Positions 10,056-18,270 of a stretch of 64,000 nucleotides of DNA are shown here, piece after piece (the stretch's first letter is position 1; each line of letters begins with the position of its first letter). The notes beneath the pieces are model-generated. The model made no database searches. It was not told where the DNA came from and saw only the letters and a program-made list of their open reading frames with translations. Location: positions 2,368,711 through 2,432,710 of the forward strand of contig NZ_CP052135.1 in NCBI RefSeq assembly GCF_012955605.1, given 5' to 3'. The stretch is from Bacillus fonticola. Lineage in GTDB: Bacteria; Bacillota; Bacilli; Bacillales; JC228. The translations under genes and the position numbers were made by a program.

Positions 10056-10142
10056 GATAGTATCTCCTCTCTTTATACCTCTTTAATAATAGTATATGAC
10101 ATCTGTCAAGACACCTGTTGAATTCAGAAATTTCACCATTTG

Positions 10143-10170
10143 CTTAATCCTCCACAAAAATTGTCGATAT
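10143..10170 (+). promoter_or_regulatory. SigD promoter of the chemotaxis receptor gene
   Basis: CTTAA (10143-10147), exactly 15 nt, then GTCGATAT (10163-10170). The SigD consensus is CTAAA-N15-GCCGATAT; the -10 box matches at 7 of 8 positions. It lies about 60 nt before the receptor's start codon and points toward it. SigD drives motility and chemotaxis genes in Bacillus, which fits. Confidence 0.75.
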
Positions 10171-10230
10171 AAGTTTAGAACTTACTACGAAAGTAGACTT
10201 ATTAACAGTCAAGACGAGGGAGGAAAACAA

Positions 10231-12372
10231 ATGAAGACAATACGAGGGAGACTATGGATCACGATTGGTATCGCAATATTAGGACTACTCGTACTCATTG
10301 GATTTAATGTATACTACACCATTTCAAACCAAAATTTGATGGAATCGGTTGACGAGTTGAACCAGCTCTCACGAGAAAGCGGACAACTAACTTCCCAGCT
10401 AACAGAAAGCCAGGTATACATACAAGAATATTTACGTGAGCCTGGTGAAGAAAAAGCTACTGAAATTCGCGCTTCTCTACGAGCACTTGGAGAACAAAGT
10501 ATGGCGATTGCTGAAACATACACTATGAGTGATGAGATGGAGCAGAATCTCGGACTCGTTGCAGAGCAAATCCGTGCTTATGACGCAGAATTTCTAGCCC
10601 TAGAAGAAATGAAACAAGCGTTAGGTTATGATGCGAATGAAGGTGTTCGCGGAGAAATTGCCTCTCTTTCCAGTTATGTTGGCGCTTCGGCTACCATGCT
10701 TGGCTCAGAAACAGTCATCACTCAAACGAATAACCTATTGTTGGAACTTAATCAATTCCTCATGTCAGAAGAGGCCGCAGATTTCAGAAAGTTCACGAAG
10801 GGTTCTCAAGAAATAAAAGATCTTTTATCAAGCGAAACCTTTGAAGGGCAAGAAACTGCAGAGCGAATGATAAACATCGTCTCCGATCTTGAACAGCAAG
10901 TGAACACAATCGACCAATCCTTCAAACAGACGGAATTGTACCTAACCTCTTTTGAAGCTATTGGTGGAGAAATTTCAACAAAAATGGCAGAAGTGGAAGC
11001 CTCCGCTAACGCGTACGCTAGCCAAATAAAAGAGACCAACTCAAGTGACAACCAACTACTCACTTGGATCATGTATGCTGTAAGTGCCATTGTCCTGCTT
11101 GTGATTATTTCCATAGGAGGTATCGTTATTCGTCGGGTCAATCAATCGATTCAATCATTAACTGTAGGTGCCCAAATCATCGGCAGTGGGAAATTTGGCT
11201 ACAGAGTCACGGTCAATAGTAAAGACGAAATCGGTCTGTTAGCTCAAACCTTTAACGACATGGCGGAAAAGGTACAAAAGGCTTTTGAAAAGATTTTAAG
11301 TTCTTCTGATCAAGTACAAGCGTCTTCACAGCATTTAGCAGCAATTTCAGAAGAAACGACAGCACAGGCAAACGAAGTAACCCATGCCATTCGCCAGGTA
11401 GCCTCTGGCGCTACTGAACAATCCTCACAGCTCGAGGAAGGAACGCGTCTTGTAAAAGAAGTCGCAAATTCGATTCATGAAACGGAAGAAGTGAACGCTA
11501 CTATTGAAGAAAGAACCACAAACACGAAAGCAGACGGCGAACGTGGACTGGCAACTGTACACACTCTTCACGAAACAAGCGAACAGTTTCTGGCGCTCGC
11601 TGAAGGGCTCGTTTCTCAAGTACAAAAGGTTTCTTCCCAATCTCGTCACATCACATCCATCGTCGAGACGATTGAAGAAATTGCGGAAAATACAAACCTA
11701 CTTGCCTTGAATGCTGCTATAGAATCGGCACGTGCTGGAGAAGCTGGTAGAGGATTTGCAGTCGTTGCCCAAGAAGTTCGTAAACTCGCAGAACGTTCAA
11801 AAGCAGAGGCAAGGGAGATTTACCAAGTCATTCAACAAATGAACGCACAAATGGTTCAACTTGAAAACGAAGCCAATTCATTTCATAACTATCGAGAAAC
11901 TCAAAGCGCTGTCGTAACTGAAACTCACAAAGCATTCGAAAGCATTACAACAAATGTAGACGCCATTTCGTCACAAATGCTTGAGGTAAATCGAGCAGTG
12001 ACATCGATTAAAACAGCAAATATGACGCTGACAGAACGCCTAGAAGCTATTTATATTATTTCCGAGCAATCTGCAAGTTCCTCGGAACAAGTGAGTGCTT
12101 CCAGTGAAAGTCAACTTGATGCGATTGGGCAGGTAAACGAAGCAGCCACAAGCTTGAGCCATATCGCTAGCACATTGCAAAGTGAAATTAGCCAGTTTGA
12201 TTTAACTACTCAAACAGCACCCGTGAACGAAGAGAAAAAGGCCAAATTCAACTGGAAAGCAACGCGAAACGTATTGAAGAGTGTGAAGGGTTTATTGAGT
12301 AAAAAAGAAACAAACTTGGAGAAAAAGAAAAGTTTTTTGAAGCTTAACCTGAAAAGACATAAAAAAGATTAA
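10231..12372 (+). CDS. Methyl-accepting chemotaxis protein
   Basis: This is a membrane receptor that signals to the CheA-CheW complex. The 713-residue product has a first membrane helix at about 7-29, a mostly helical outside sensor of ~245 residues and a second helix at about 277-300. A HAMP linker spans about 300-355 and the long coiled-coil signalling domain reaches ~690. The tip sequence [19 protein letters not shown] and [19 protein letters not shown] (about 484-523) are the universal receptor hallmark. The C-terminal tail is very rich in Lys, which is unusual. The start at 10231 has GGGAGG just upstream. The ligand cannot be told. A SigD promoter precedes it. Confidence 0.95.
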   Translation: MKTIRGRLWITIGIAILGLLVLIGFNVYYTISNQNLMESVDELNQLSRESGQLTSQLTESQVYIQEYLREPGEEKATEIRASLRALGEQSMAIAETYTMSDEMEQNLGLVAEQIRAYDAEFLALEEMKQALGYDANEGVRGEIASLSSYVGASATMLGSETVITQTNNLLLELNQFLMSEEAADFRKFTKGSQEIKDLLSSETFEGQETAERMINIVSDLEQQVNTIDQSFKQTELYLTSFEAIGGEISTKMAEVEASANAYASQIKETNSSDNQLLTWIMYAVSAIVLLVIISIGGIVIRRVNQSIQSLTVGAQIIGSGKFGYRVTVNSKDEIGLLAQTFNDMAEKVQKAFEKILSSSDQVQASSQHLAAISEETTAQANEVTHAIRQVASGATEQSSQLEEGTRLVKEVANSIHETEEVNATIEERTTNTKADGERGLATVHTLHETSEQFLALAEGLVSQVQKVSSQSRHITSIVETIEEIAENTNLLALNAAIESARAGEAGRGFAVVAQEVRKLAERSKAEAREIYQVIQQMNAQMVQLENEANSFHNYRETQSAVVTETHKAFESITTNVDAISSQMLEVNRAVTSIKTANMTLTERLEAIYIISEQSASSSEQVSASSESQLDAIGQVNEAATSLSHIASTLQSEISQFDLTTQTAPVNEEKKAKFNWKATRNVLKSVKGLLSKKETNLEKKKSFLKLNLKRHKKD

Positions 12373-12672
12373 TCTTATCTTCTGTGGAAAAGGGGCGGAG
12401 TTACGTAGAACCCTAACTAACATCACATGAATGATCCTAGTAGAGAACAGCTTTGGCCTAAATAATTCAGGGCTTCACTCGCACTGCCTTGATCACAACT
12501 AGACTGCTTTGTGACCCGTTTCCATGAATGGTTGAGTGCTCAGCTCATGAATGCTTTCTAGTGGCTTGTATGAATAATGGAGTGTTCAGCTCAGTTTCTT
12601 ACAAGCTCTTTTTCTTTTTTTACATCACTACAACTGAAATTCCATACACCTTTCTTTTTGACACTACTGTAA
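12373..12672. other. Spacer with a degenerate 23-bp repeat
   Basis: No gene is seen. ATGAAT recurs at 12524, 12547 and 12570, exactly 23 bp apart, and the first and third units share GAGTG(C/T)TCAGCTC. The pattern is weak elsewhere in the spacer. It ends at a strong hairpin (12673-12714). Confidence 0.45.
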
Positions 12673-12714
12673 ACAAAGACTGCCTCACCACAAGTGTGGT
12701 GAGGCAGTCTTTGT
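12673..12714. terminator. Perfect 19-bp hairpin, likely two-way terminator
   Basis: ACAAAGACTGCCTCACCAC, four bases, then its exact complement. It lies between the receptor gene (plus) and the lipoprotein gene (minus), which converge here. The T-run is weak on both sides, but the stem is very stable. Confidence 0.75.
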
Positions 12715-12723
12715 AATTCCTCT

Positions 12724-13239
12724 TCAATTCGCGGGTTCAAACGAATTGACGATATCCATCATAGCTGAAGCCTCACTAGACAAATCGCCAACACTTGTAA
12801 CAGTCGTCAGCTTCACCCCGCCGACCCCTACTGTTAACTCATATTCTTTCTCTGAAAATTGACGACCGACGACGTAACCAAACTGATTGCCTTGCACAAA
12901 ACTTTCACTAAAAAGAACATCTCCATCGTCAAGGAGCGTTTCGTAGACAGCCTCTGATCCTTCATCCTCTTGATCGTTATAAAAAAGAATATATGTAGAG
13001 AACCCTGACTCTAAAATTACGTTGTTTGGCGTTTCTTCACTTTCTATATCCATACCAAATGGTAAATAAAATGAACCGATAGCTGCTTCGTCAGTCTGCT
13101 CTTTCTCTTCACTAAAGAACGCAGTCTTCGTAGATGCGATAGTTTCCTCTTGTGCATCGTCTAGAGAAGTTGCGCAACCCGCCAAAAGGACCCCCACAGT
13201 TAGCATGCTTCCCTTCCAATATTTCTTCATTTTCCCCAT
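12724..13239 (-). CDS. Putative lipoprotein of unknown function
   Basis: The 171-residue product has a short basic N-terminus, a hydrophobic stretch and a clear lipobox (VLLAGC, Cys at about residue 22), so it is probably anchored on the outside of the membrane. The mature part is acidic and rich in Glu/Asp/Ser, with no motif I recognise (YLPFGMDIESEETPNNVILESG is its most structured-looking part). Start choice between ATG at 13239 and a second Met three codons on is open. It stands alone, converging on the receptor gene. Confidence 0.75.
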   Translation of the reverse strand: MGKMKKYWKGSMLTVGVLLAGCATSLDDAQEETIASTKTAFFSEEKEQTDEAAIGSFYLPFGMDIESEETPNNVILESGFSTYILFYNDQEDEGSEAVYETLLDDGDVLFSESFVQGNQFGYVVGRQFSEKEYELTVGVGGVKLTTVTSVGDLSSEASAMMDIVNSFEPAN

Positions 13240-13398
13240 ATAGAAATCCGTCCTTCCTATCGAGGTGCATTCGCAAAATTCGACGTATTTTTATGCTACC
13301 ATATACCTATATTCCCTGTACATGCTTATTTGTCACTTTTCCCAAGCGGAGGATCACTATGCTATACTGGGCAAAAGTAGAATAAGGGTGTGAATCTT

Positions 13399-13860
13399 AT
13401 GGAGTATGTAGTGTATTTAGCAGGAGAAATTCATTCCGAATGGCGTCAAGAAGTAAAGGAAAAGGCGAAAGCACTAAAACTTCCTTTAACCTTCGTTGGA
13501 CCAATGGAAAACCACAGTCGTTCAGACAATATTGGCGAAGAAATTTTAGGAGAAAGGCCAAACCCAATTGCGAAGGACGAAGCTGCCAGCCAAATTAATA
13601 ACCTACGTACACAAGTGCTGATGCAAAAATCCGATCTCGTTATTGCTCTTTTTGGTGAACAATACAAGCAATGGAATACGGCCATGGATGCGACCACAGC
13701 GGTTACCCTTGGCAAACCACTCATCCTCGTTCGTCCTGAAAAGTTACATCATGCGCTTAAGGAACTTTCAAATAAAGCAAACGTAACTGTTGAAACAGTA
13801 AACCAAGCGTTAAAGGTAATCGCTTACTTGTACGATGATGGTTCTGTAAACGAGTCATAA
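13399..13860 (+). CDS. ytoQ: YtoQ family protein
   Basis: The 153-residue cytoplasmic protein is recognised as YtoQ. It resembles nucleoside 2-deoxyribosyltransferase-like folds: an N-terminal strand-loop YVVYLAGEIHSEW, a middle FVGPMENHSRSDNIGE and a later KSDLVIALFGEQYKQWNTAMD. Function is not established. The ATG at 13399 has AAGGGTG 8 nt upstream; a GTG three codons earlier overlaps that site and is less likely. It has a single-gene layout with its own terminator. Confidence 0.87.
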   Translation: MEYVVYLAGEIHSEWRQEVKEKAKALKLPLTFVGPMENHSRSDNIGEEILGERPNPIAKDEAASQINNLRTQVLMQKSDLVIALFGEQYKQWNTAMDATTAVTLGKPLILVRPEKLHHALKELSNKANVTVETVNQALKVIAYLYDDGSVNES

Positions 13861-13921
13861 GTAGGGAAGACTTCTGAATTGAATGACCTCATGTCCATAT
13901 GATGGATAACGTGCGAGTGAG

Positions 13922-13960
13922 GAAAAGGAATTGGTTATGGACCAATTCCTTTTATTTTGT
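13922..13960. terminator. Terminator shared by ytoQ and the DUF84 gene
   Basis: AAAAGGAATTGGT, loop TATGG, ACCAATTCCTTTT, then ATTTTGT. The stem is perfect and A-runs and T-runs flank it, so it can serve both converging genes. Confidence 0.88.
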
Positions 13961-13963
13961 ATG

Positions 13964-14497
13964 TTATAGATGCAATTCTGCTAGAGACTCTTCCCGCTCC
14001 CACTGTCCTACTAATGCCTCTACAATTTGATGAAACATGTCGCCACGCAAAATACGCCCGTTAGTAAAAGTCCCGACGGCCCCTTCAGATTTCCGAGTAT
14101 CTTGTTTTTTAGTGTACCGATCCATAACTGGACCTAGCTCGTCTCCACCAATCACTTCTTTAGCTACTTCATCTGGTAATGGAATGCGAAGTCCTGCAGC
14201 GAGATACGTGTTACCCTTTTTGGTGTGTAATGCCCCCCAGTTAGTCAAAAACAGTCTGTCCTCAACTAGTACAACCCCGCCTTCTAAACCGATGCCTATT
14301 AGAGCGTCTGGATACGCATCCAGCACTGCCTTCGCTCTATTCATTGCGCCCTGCCTCGTTTCCTTTTCAGAACGTGGTTGATCTGACACCCCTGATGGTA
14401 CGTCTATCCCAACTACATTTACATTAGGTAAGCTTCGTTGGACTGGACCTAATTTGGCTGGGTTTTGTGAGCCGACTGCGATGGTTAGTTCATTCAT
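13964..14497 (-). CDS. DUF84 family NTPase (inosine/xanthosine triphosphatase-like)
   Basis: The 177-residue enzyme is of the YjjX/DUF84 type that hydrolyses non-canonical purine triphosphates (ITP, XTP) to keep them out of nucleic acids. The N-terminal VGSQNPAKLGPVQRSL is the family nucleotide loop. SEKETRQGAMNRAKAV and IGIGLEGGV follow as the conserved core. The ATG at 14497 has AAAGGAG 8 nt upstream; the longer frame from 14548 has none and would run into the aminopeptidase terminator. Exact substrate is by homology. Confidence 0.85.
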   Translation of the reverse strand: MNELTIAVGSQNPAKLGPVQRSLPNVNVVGIDVPSGVSDQPRSEKETRQGAMNRAKAVLDAYPDALIGIGLEGGVVLVEDRLFLTNWGALHTKKGNTYLAAGLRIPLPDEVAKEVIGGDELGPVMDRYTKKQDTRKSEGAVGTFTNGRILRGDMFHQIVEALVGQWEREESLAELHL

Positions 14498-14527
14498 TTC
14501 AACTTCTCCTTTACGCTTACTACTAAC

Positions 14528-14567
14528 AAAAAAGGTGACCCTTCTCAAAAGAGTGGATCACCCCATA
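14528..14567 (-). terminator. Terminator after ytoP
   Basis: Minus strand: GGTGATCC ... GGGTCACC, followed by six T, with an inner CTC/GAG pairing. It separates ytoP from the DUF84 gene downstream. Confidence 0.7.
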
Positions 14568-14570
14568 TCA

Positions 14571-15644
14571 TTAACTAGATTGCTTAATCGTGTCTACTGT
14601 TGACCGATCGCACGCCTTCACTAAACGAACGAGTAACTCTTTCGCTGCTGCATAGTCATCCACATGAACGATGGAAGAGCTCGTGTGAATATAGCGTGAG
14701 CAAATACCAATCACTGCACTTGGTACACCTTCATTTGAGATATGTACGCGACCTGCATCTGTTCCACCTGGAGAGACGAAGAATTGGTAAGGAATTGAGT
14801 TTGTCTCCGCTGTATCAAGGATGAGTTCTCTCATTCCACGGTGTGTCACCATCGAACGGTCAAAAATACGTAGGAGTGCACCTTTTCCAAGCTGACCGAA
14901 CTCTTTTTTGCCTCCCGACATATCGTTTGCAGGAGAGGCGTCTAGAGCGAAAAAGATATCCGGATTGATCATATTTGCTGCTACCGCTGCCCCACGAAGT
15001 CCAACCTCTTCCTGTACCGTTGCACCAGAGAAGAGTTGATTCGGAATGGACTCCCCTTGAAGTTCTTTTAAAAGTTCGACAGACAATCCACATCCGTAAC
15101 GGTTGTCCCACGCTTTAGCAAGAACTTTTTTCGGGTTTGCCATTGGAGTGAACGGACAGACTGGAACGATTTGTTGACCTGGTTTCACCCCAATTTGGGC
15201 AGCGTCTTCTTTGTCGTCTGCTCCGATATCGATCAACATATTTTTGATATCCATCGGTTTTTTGCGTTGTTCTTCCTGTAACAAGTGAGGAGGAATCGAA
15301 CCAATTACACCCGGTATCGGCCCGTTATCTGTCATAATCTCCACACGTTGCGCGAGCATCACTTGATTCCACCAGCCACCTAGCGTTTGGAAGCGAATCA
15401 TCCCGTTGTCAGTAACATTCGTCACCATAAAACCAACTTCGTCCATATGGCCAGCAACCATCACTTTAGGGCCTTGCTCCTCCCCTTTTTTAAGACCGAA
15501 CACCCCACCAAGGCGATCCTGAATGACTTCATCTGCATATGTACTGAGCTGCTCTTTCATAAATTTACGAACTGCGTGCTCATTTCCCGGCGCGCCAGGA
15601 AGTTCTGTCAACGTTTTAAACAATTGTAGCGTCTCTTGATTCAC
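14571..15644 (-). CDS. ytoP: M42 family aminopeptidase YtoP
   Basis: This is a cytoplasmic di-metal aminopeptidase of the M42 family (glutamyl aminopeptidase/endoglucanase-like), which forms large tetrahedral assemblies. The 357-residue length is standard. Metal and catalytic blocks visible: [14 protein letters not shown] (His, Asp), [12 protein letters not shown] (bridging Asp), [12 protein letters not shown] (Glu pair), [11 protein letters not shown] (Asp) and the C-terminal [17 protein letters not shown] (His). The set is complete. It starts at the ATG at 15644 after GAGG. B. subtilis ytoP is in the same neighbourhood. Confidence 0.93.
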   Translation of the reverse strand: MNQETLQLFKTLTELPGAPGNEHAVRKFMKEQLSTYADEVIQDRLGGVFGLKKGEEQGPKVMVAGHMDEVGFMVTNVTDNGMIRFQTLGGWWNQVMLAQRVEIMTDNGPIPGVIGSIPPHLLQEEQRKKPMDIKNMLIDIGADDKEDAAQIGVKPGQQIVPVCPFTPMANPKKVLAKAWDNRYGCGLSVELLKELQGESIPNQLFSGATVQEEVGLRGAAVAANMINPDIFFALDASPANDMSGGKKEFGQLGKGALLRIFDRSMVTHRGMRELILDTAETNSIPYQFFVSPGGTDAGRVHISNEGVPSAVIGICSRYIHTSSSIVHVDDYAAAKELLVRLVKACDRSTVDTIKQSS

Positions 15645-15784
15645 AAGTAAGCCTCCTCATCCAATTCGTCTAACGAAATATTTCCTTTCTATTGTACTAA
15701 ACTTTTTGACAAGAAGGCTACCATGGCGAGTACAAAACATTTGAGCTATACTGACATCATGTATAAGAAAGCGAGGGATGAGTC

Positions 15785-16111
15785 ATGAAAACAACCCAAT
15801 CCTTTTTGTTAGGGGTTGCGGCAGGTGCTGTCGGATTGTACATATCACAAAAGAGTGTGCCGAAAACACAATATATCTCAAGCGAAAAAGTATTAAAAAA
15901 GGTGAAAGCTGTATTTAAAGCGGAAGGTAATTTGTCTGGTGCTTGGATTGAAATGCGCCCTCAATCGTATGTAAAAAAACCGTTTACTTATGATATATAC
16001 CGTGGTGGTGTCCAAGCGGATTTAGGAACAGGCACGATGAAGCCCTATGAATTTATTGCGGATTGTAAGACAGGGATCGTATTAGACGTTTATCCGCTTC
16101 CAAATTCATAG
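15785..16111 (+). CDS. ytzB: YtzB, small PepSY-like protein
   Basis: The 108-residue protein has an N-terminal hydrophobic segment (FLLGVAAGAVGLYIS) that could be a signal anchor. A small domain follows, with ISSEKVLKKVKAVF and AWIEMRP...TYDIYRGGV, resembling PepSY-type modules. Function is unknown. It is recognised as YtzB from sequence and position next to ytoP. Its start follows GAGGGATG. Downstream are a degenerate 21-bp repeat and then a strong terminator. Confidence 0.85.
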   Translation: MKTTQSFLLGVAAGAVGLYISQKSVPKTQYISSEKVLKKVKAVFKAEGNLSGAWIEMRPQSYVKKPFTYDIYRGGVQADLGTGTMKPYEFIADCKTGIVLDVYPLPNS

Positions 16112-16123
16112 GATTTGAACTAT

Positions 16124-16226
16124 GAATCGAGGGGCTGTCCCTCTGAACGGGGGATTTGTCCCTTTGAATGCGGTTTTGTTCTTTTGAACTGAGATTGGTT
16201 CTTTAAGCACCTGATTTGCACTTACA
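16124..16226 (+). repeat. Degenerate 20/21-bp tandem repeat in the ytzB 3' region
   Basis: GAA recurs at 16124, 16145, 16166 and 16186, with a degenerate fifth unit near 16206. Each unit continues roughly as N6-8, a G/T-rich stretch and then (T/C)CCCTTT or TTCTTT. The spacing is 21, 21, 20, 20. It lies between the ytzB stop and its terminator, so it should be transcribed with ytzB. Confidence 0.55.
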
Positions 16227-16254
16227 AACTTGATTCCATGGGGCAAAAAAAAAT

Positions 16255-16293
16255 GACCTGAAGCGCTGTTATAGCGTTTCGGGTCTTTTTCTT
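16255..16293 (+). terminator. Terminator of ytzB, and insertion target
   Basis: GACCTGAAGCGCT, loop, AGCGTTTCGGGTC, then TTTTTCTT. The last six bases, TTTCTT (16288-16293), are repeated at 18262-18267 on the far side of the element at 16294-18261. Confidence 0.88.
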
Positions 16294-16396
16294 AGGCTGT
16301 TTTCTAAAAGATTGTTGCTTTTTTAATGAAATCTCTTACAAAGTAGCTATATGATGCGACGTAATGCAAATTCATTTAAGAGCTACGAACTGCTCC

Positions 16397-16680
16397 GGAA
16401 ATACACTTCGCTTTCCGCGGGGCGGGCGGTGAGCCTCCTCATCGCTGCGCTCTTGCGGGATGAAATGCGGAAGCGGTCCGTTTTGCTCCCTCTGAAAGAT
16501 GTTCTTTGGCTTTAGAGGCGTTTTTTGCCTCAAAAGGCGAAGGTTATTTTCAGACGGGAGCAGACCGCTGCATCTAGACACGTCTCACCTGTCCCGCTGA
16601 TCCCGCAGGACAAGGAAGAAAGGCTAAGGGCGCCACGTCCTGTGGGCCCCCGCTTCAATCAACGGTTTACAAATGAAGAT
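16397..16680. repeat. GC-rich palindromic module carrying a nested 123-bp palindrome
   Basis: The module seen alone at 2557-2687 is split here between CTCTTGCGG (to 16458) and GTCTCACCTGTCCCGC (from 16582). The inserted 123 bp have imperfect inverted ends (ATGCGGAAGCGGTCCG at 16465 and CAGACCGCTGCAT ending at 16573) and an inner hairpin GAGGC-loop-GCCTC. The 3' part carries a shortened copy of the GTCCT-loop hairpin (around 16632-16646). Confidence 0.7.
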
Positions 16681-16703
16681 TGAGCATGAACACAGCCTAT
16701 AGT

Positions 16704-17994
16704 TTAGGCAACTTGTTGTTGATTGAATAAGGCATGGATACGATCAGCAGCTAATTTTGAAGCATTATAAACTAAGGTCACAAAGTCAAAATGAACTTTG
16801 GCACGTTTTCCAATCCGATGACGAACGTTGTTGAGTTGAAAATATTCCTTTAAGTAAGCATTGACTCGTTCAACAGCTGATCGGTCGTTTGAACAACTTT
16901 TTCCAAACTTTTGATCCACGAGCGGGCGCTGTATATCTCCGTAGGTCGTTGGTGATTTTGACTTTATATACTTTTTGGCACACGTCTTCGTTGGCTAAAG
17001 GGCAGTCTGCACACTCTTTAGGACGAGTGTATTTCAGTGTCTCGTATTTGGCATCAAAACTGTCATAGCGATACGAGTGCTCCCGTAAGCAGGTAGGCGC
17101 ATAGTGTTTATTAAAACCTACTGGTTCTGGCTCATTTCGCTTGTTATACGCAATGATGGACTGATGCCCCATTCGATGTATTTGTTCATAAATAGGGTCA
17201 TAATCATAGCCAGCGTCCATGGTCTGATAGCGTAATGTCGGAAGAGCGAGACGTTCATGAATCCCCTTTAATAGTGGGATCGCTGCCTTTCCATCGTTCA
17301 GACTACCCGATGAGAAAAGGGTCTGTAGTATGTATTGACTCGATGTGCCGACAGCCAGATGAAATGCTCAGACTTAGAGTGGGATGCTCAGACTCAGAGA
17401 GGAATGCTCAGACTTAGAGTGGGATGCTCAGACTCAGGGAGGAATGCTCAGACTCAGAGAGGAATGCTCAGACTCAGAGAGGAATGCTCAGACTTAGGGA
17501 GGAATGCTCAGACTCAGAGAGGAATGCTCAGACTCAGAGAGGAATGCTCAGACTCAGGGAGGAATGCTCAGACTCAGAGTGGAATGCTCAGACTCAGGGA
17601 GGGATGCTCAGACTCAGGGAGGAATGCTCAGACTCAGGGAGGAATGCTCAGACTCAGAGAGGAATGCTCAGACTCAGGGAGGAATGCTCAGACTTATGGA
17701 GGGATGCTCAGACTCAGGGAGGAATGCTCAGACTCAGGGAGGAATGCTCAGACTCAGGGAGGAATGCTCAGACTCAGGGAGGAATGCTCAGACTCAGGGA
17801 GGAATGCTCAGACTCAGGGAGGAATGCTCAGACTTAGGGAGGAATGCTCAGACTTAGAGTGGGATGCTCAGACTCAGGGAGGAATGCTCCGATCCACTGC
17901 TCACGCTCTGCCTTCGGTTTTCGACCGCGTTTTTTGGGTTCAGTTTTGGGCTTTTCTTCTTTCGGCGGTGCCTGATCAGATGGCGAGTCAAAAC
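16704..17994 (-). pseudogene. Broken transposase, split by a tandem repeat array
   Basis: On the minus strand 17994-17885 encodes a linker typical of this transposase group (KPKTEPKKRGRKPKAEREQW). Then the frame is replaced by the 20-bp array. From 17361 down it resumes with HLAVGTSSQYILQTLFSSG, MDAGYDYDPIYEQ and the Cys-rich ECADCPLANEDVCQ to about 16920. A one-base shift there moves the end (DRSAVERVNAYLKEYFQLNN, then KVHFDFVTLVYNASKLAADR) to another frame. The 5' end is missing as well. It is of a DDE type with the C-terminal ERVNAYLKE block, possibly IS1182/IS5-like. Not functional. Confidence 0.85.
17362..17884. repeat. 20-bp tandem array A (26 units)
   Basis: Units read GGAATGCTCAGACTCAGGGA on the plus strand. 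Twenty-six full units run from 17361 to 17880 in strict 20-bp steps with no gap, plus a partial one. Variation is confined to a few sites (GGA/GGG before ATG, CTC/CTT, AGGGA/AGAGA/AGAGT). It sits inside a transposase pseudogene. On the strand of that gene the unit reads CCTGAGTCTGAGCATTCCTC. The plus strand is open in all three frames, which is a by-product of the unit and not evidence of a gene. Confidence 0.95.
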
Positions 17995-18180
17995 CAGCGG
18001 AGGAAATACACGTAGACTCCTGTGGGAAAGCGAAGACGATGAAGAGGAGGAAAGGCTAAGAGCGCCACGTCCTGTGGCAACGCCTTTCTGACCCACGTCC
18101 TGTGGGCCTCCGCAGTGAGCGTACTTTGCTCGCGAGGAGGCTCAGCGCGAAGCCCACGGAAAGCGAAGTGTATTTCCGCA
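17990..18180. repeat. GC-rich module with two GTCCT-loop hairpins
   Basis: Contains GCCAC-GTCCT-GTGGC (18064-18078) and CCCAC-GTCCT-GTGGG (18092-18106), enclosed by AAAGGC/GCCTTT pairing. The flanks CTTTCCGTGGGC and GGAGGCTCAGCGCG are typical of the module family. It replaces the 5' end of the transposase gene. Confidence 0.7.
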
Positions 18181-18270
18181 GCGTATTCTAGAAGTTTCTT
18201 CATTACGTCACATCATGAGATTACTGTATAGTAAAAACAACAAAGGATACGAAAAGAGCCTTTTCTTATT

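Larger units (their letters stand above)
16294..18261. mobile_element. Degenerate transposable element, 1968 bp, with 6-bp target duplication
   Basis: The left end AGGCTGTTTTCTAAAAG and the reverse of the right end (AGGCTCTTTTCGTATCC) form an imperfect terminal inverted repeat. It extends ~75 bp inward to GATG(C/T)GACGTAATG. TTTCTT flanks both sides as a direct repeat. Contents in order: GC-rich module with a second palindrome nested in it (16397-16680), the 3' half of a transposase with a frameshift, the 20-bp tandem array, a middle piece of the same transposase, another GC-rich module, and the right end. The element cannot make a working transposase. A 593-bp relative with the same ends is at 36747-37339. 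Confidence 0.82.

Noticed and set aside
16372-16581. Minus-strand 69-codon frame in the repeat module
   Set aside because: It lies entirely within the GC-rich module and nested palindrome, where structure explains the sequence.
17361-17880. CRISPR array
   Set aside because: Units are contiguous with no unique spacers, and no cas genes are present in the window.
17335-18015. Long frame through tandem array A (226 codons) and similar frames in arrays B and C
   Set aside because: The 20-bp unit lacks stops in all frames of one strand, so long frames arise automatically. There is no conserved domain, and one end runs into transposase remains.
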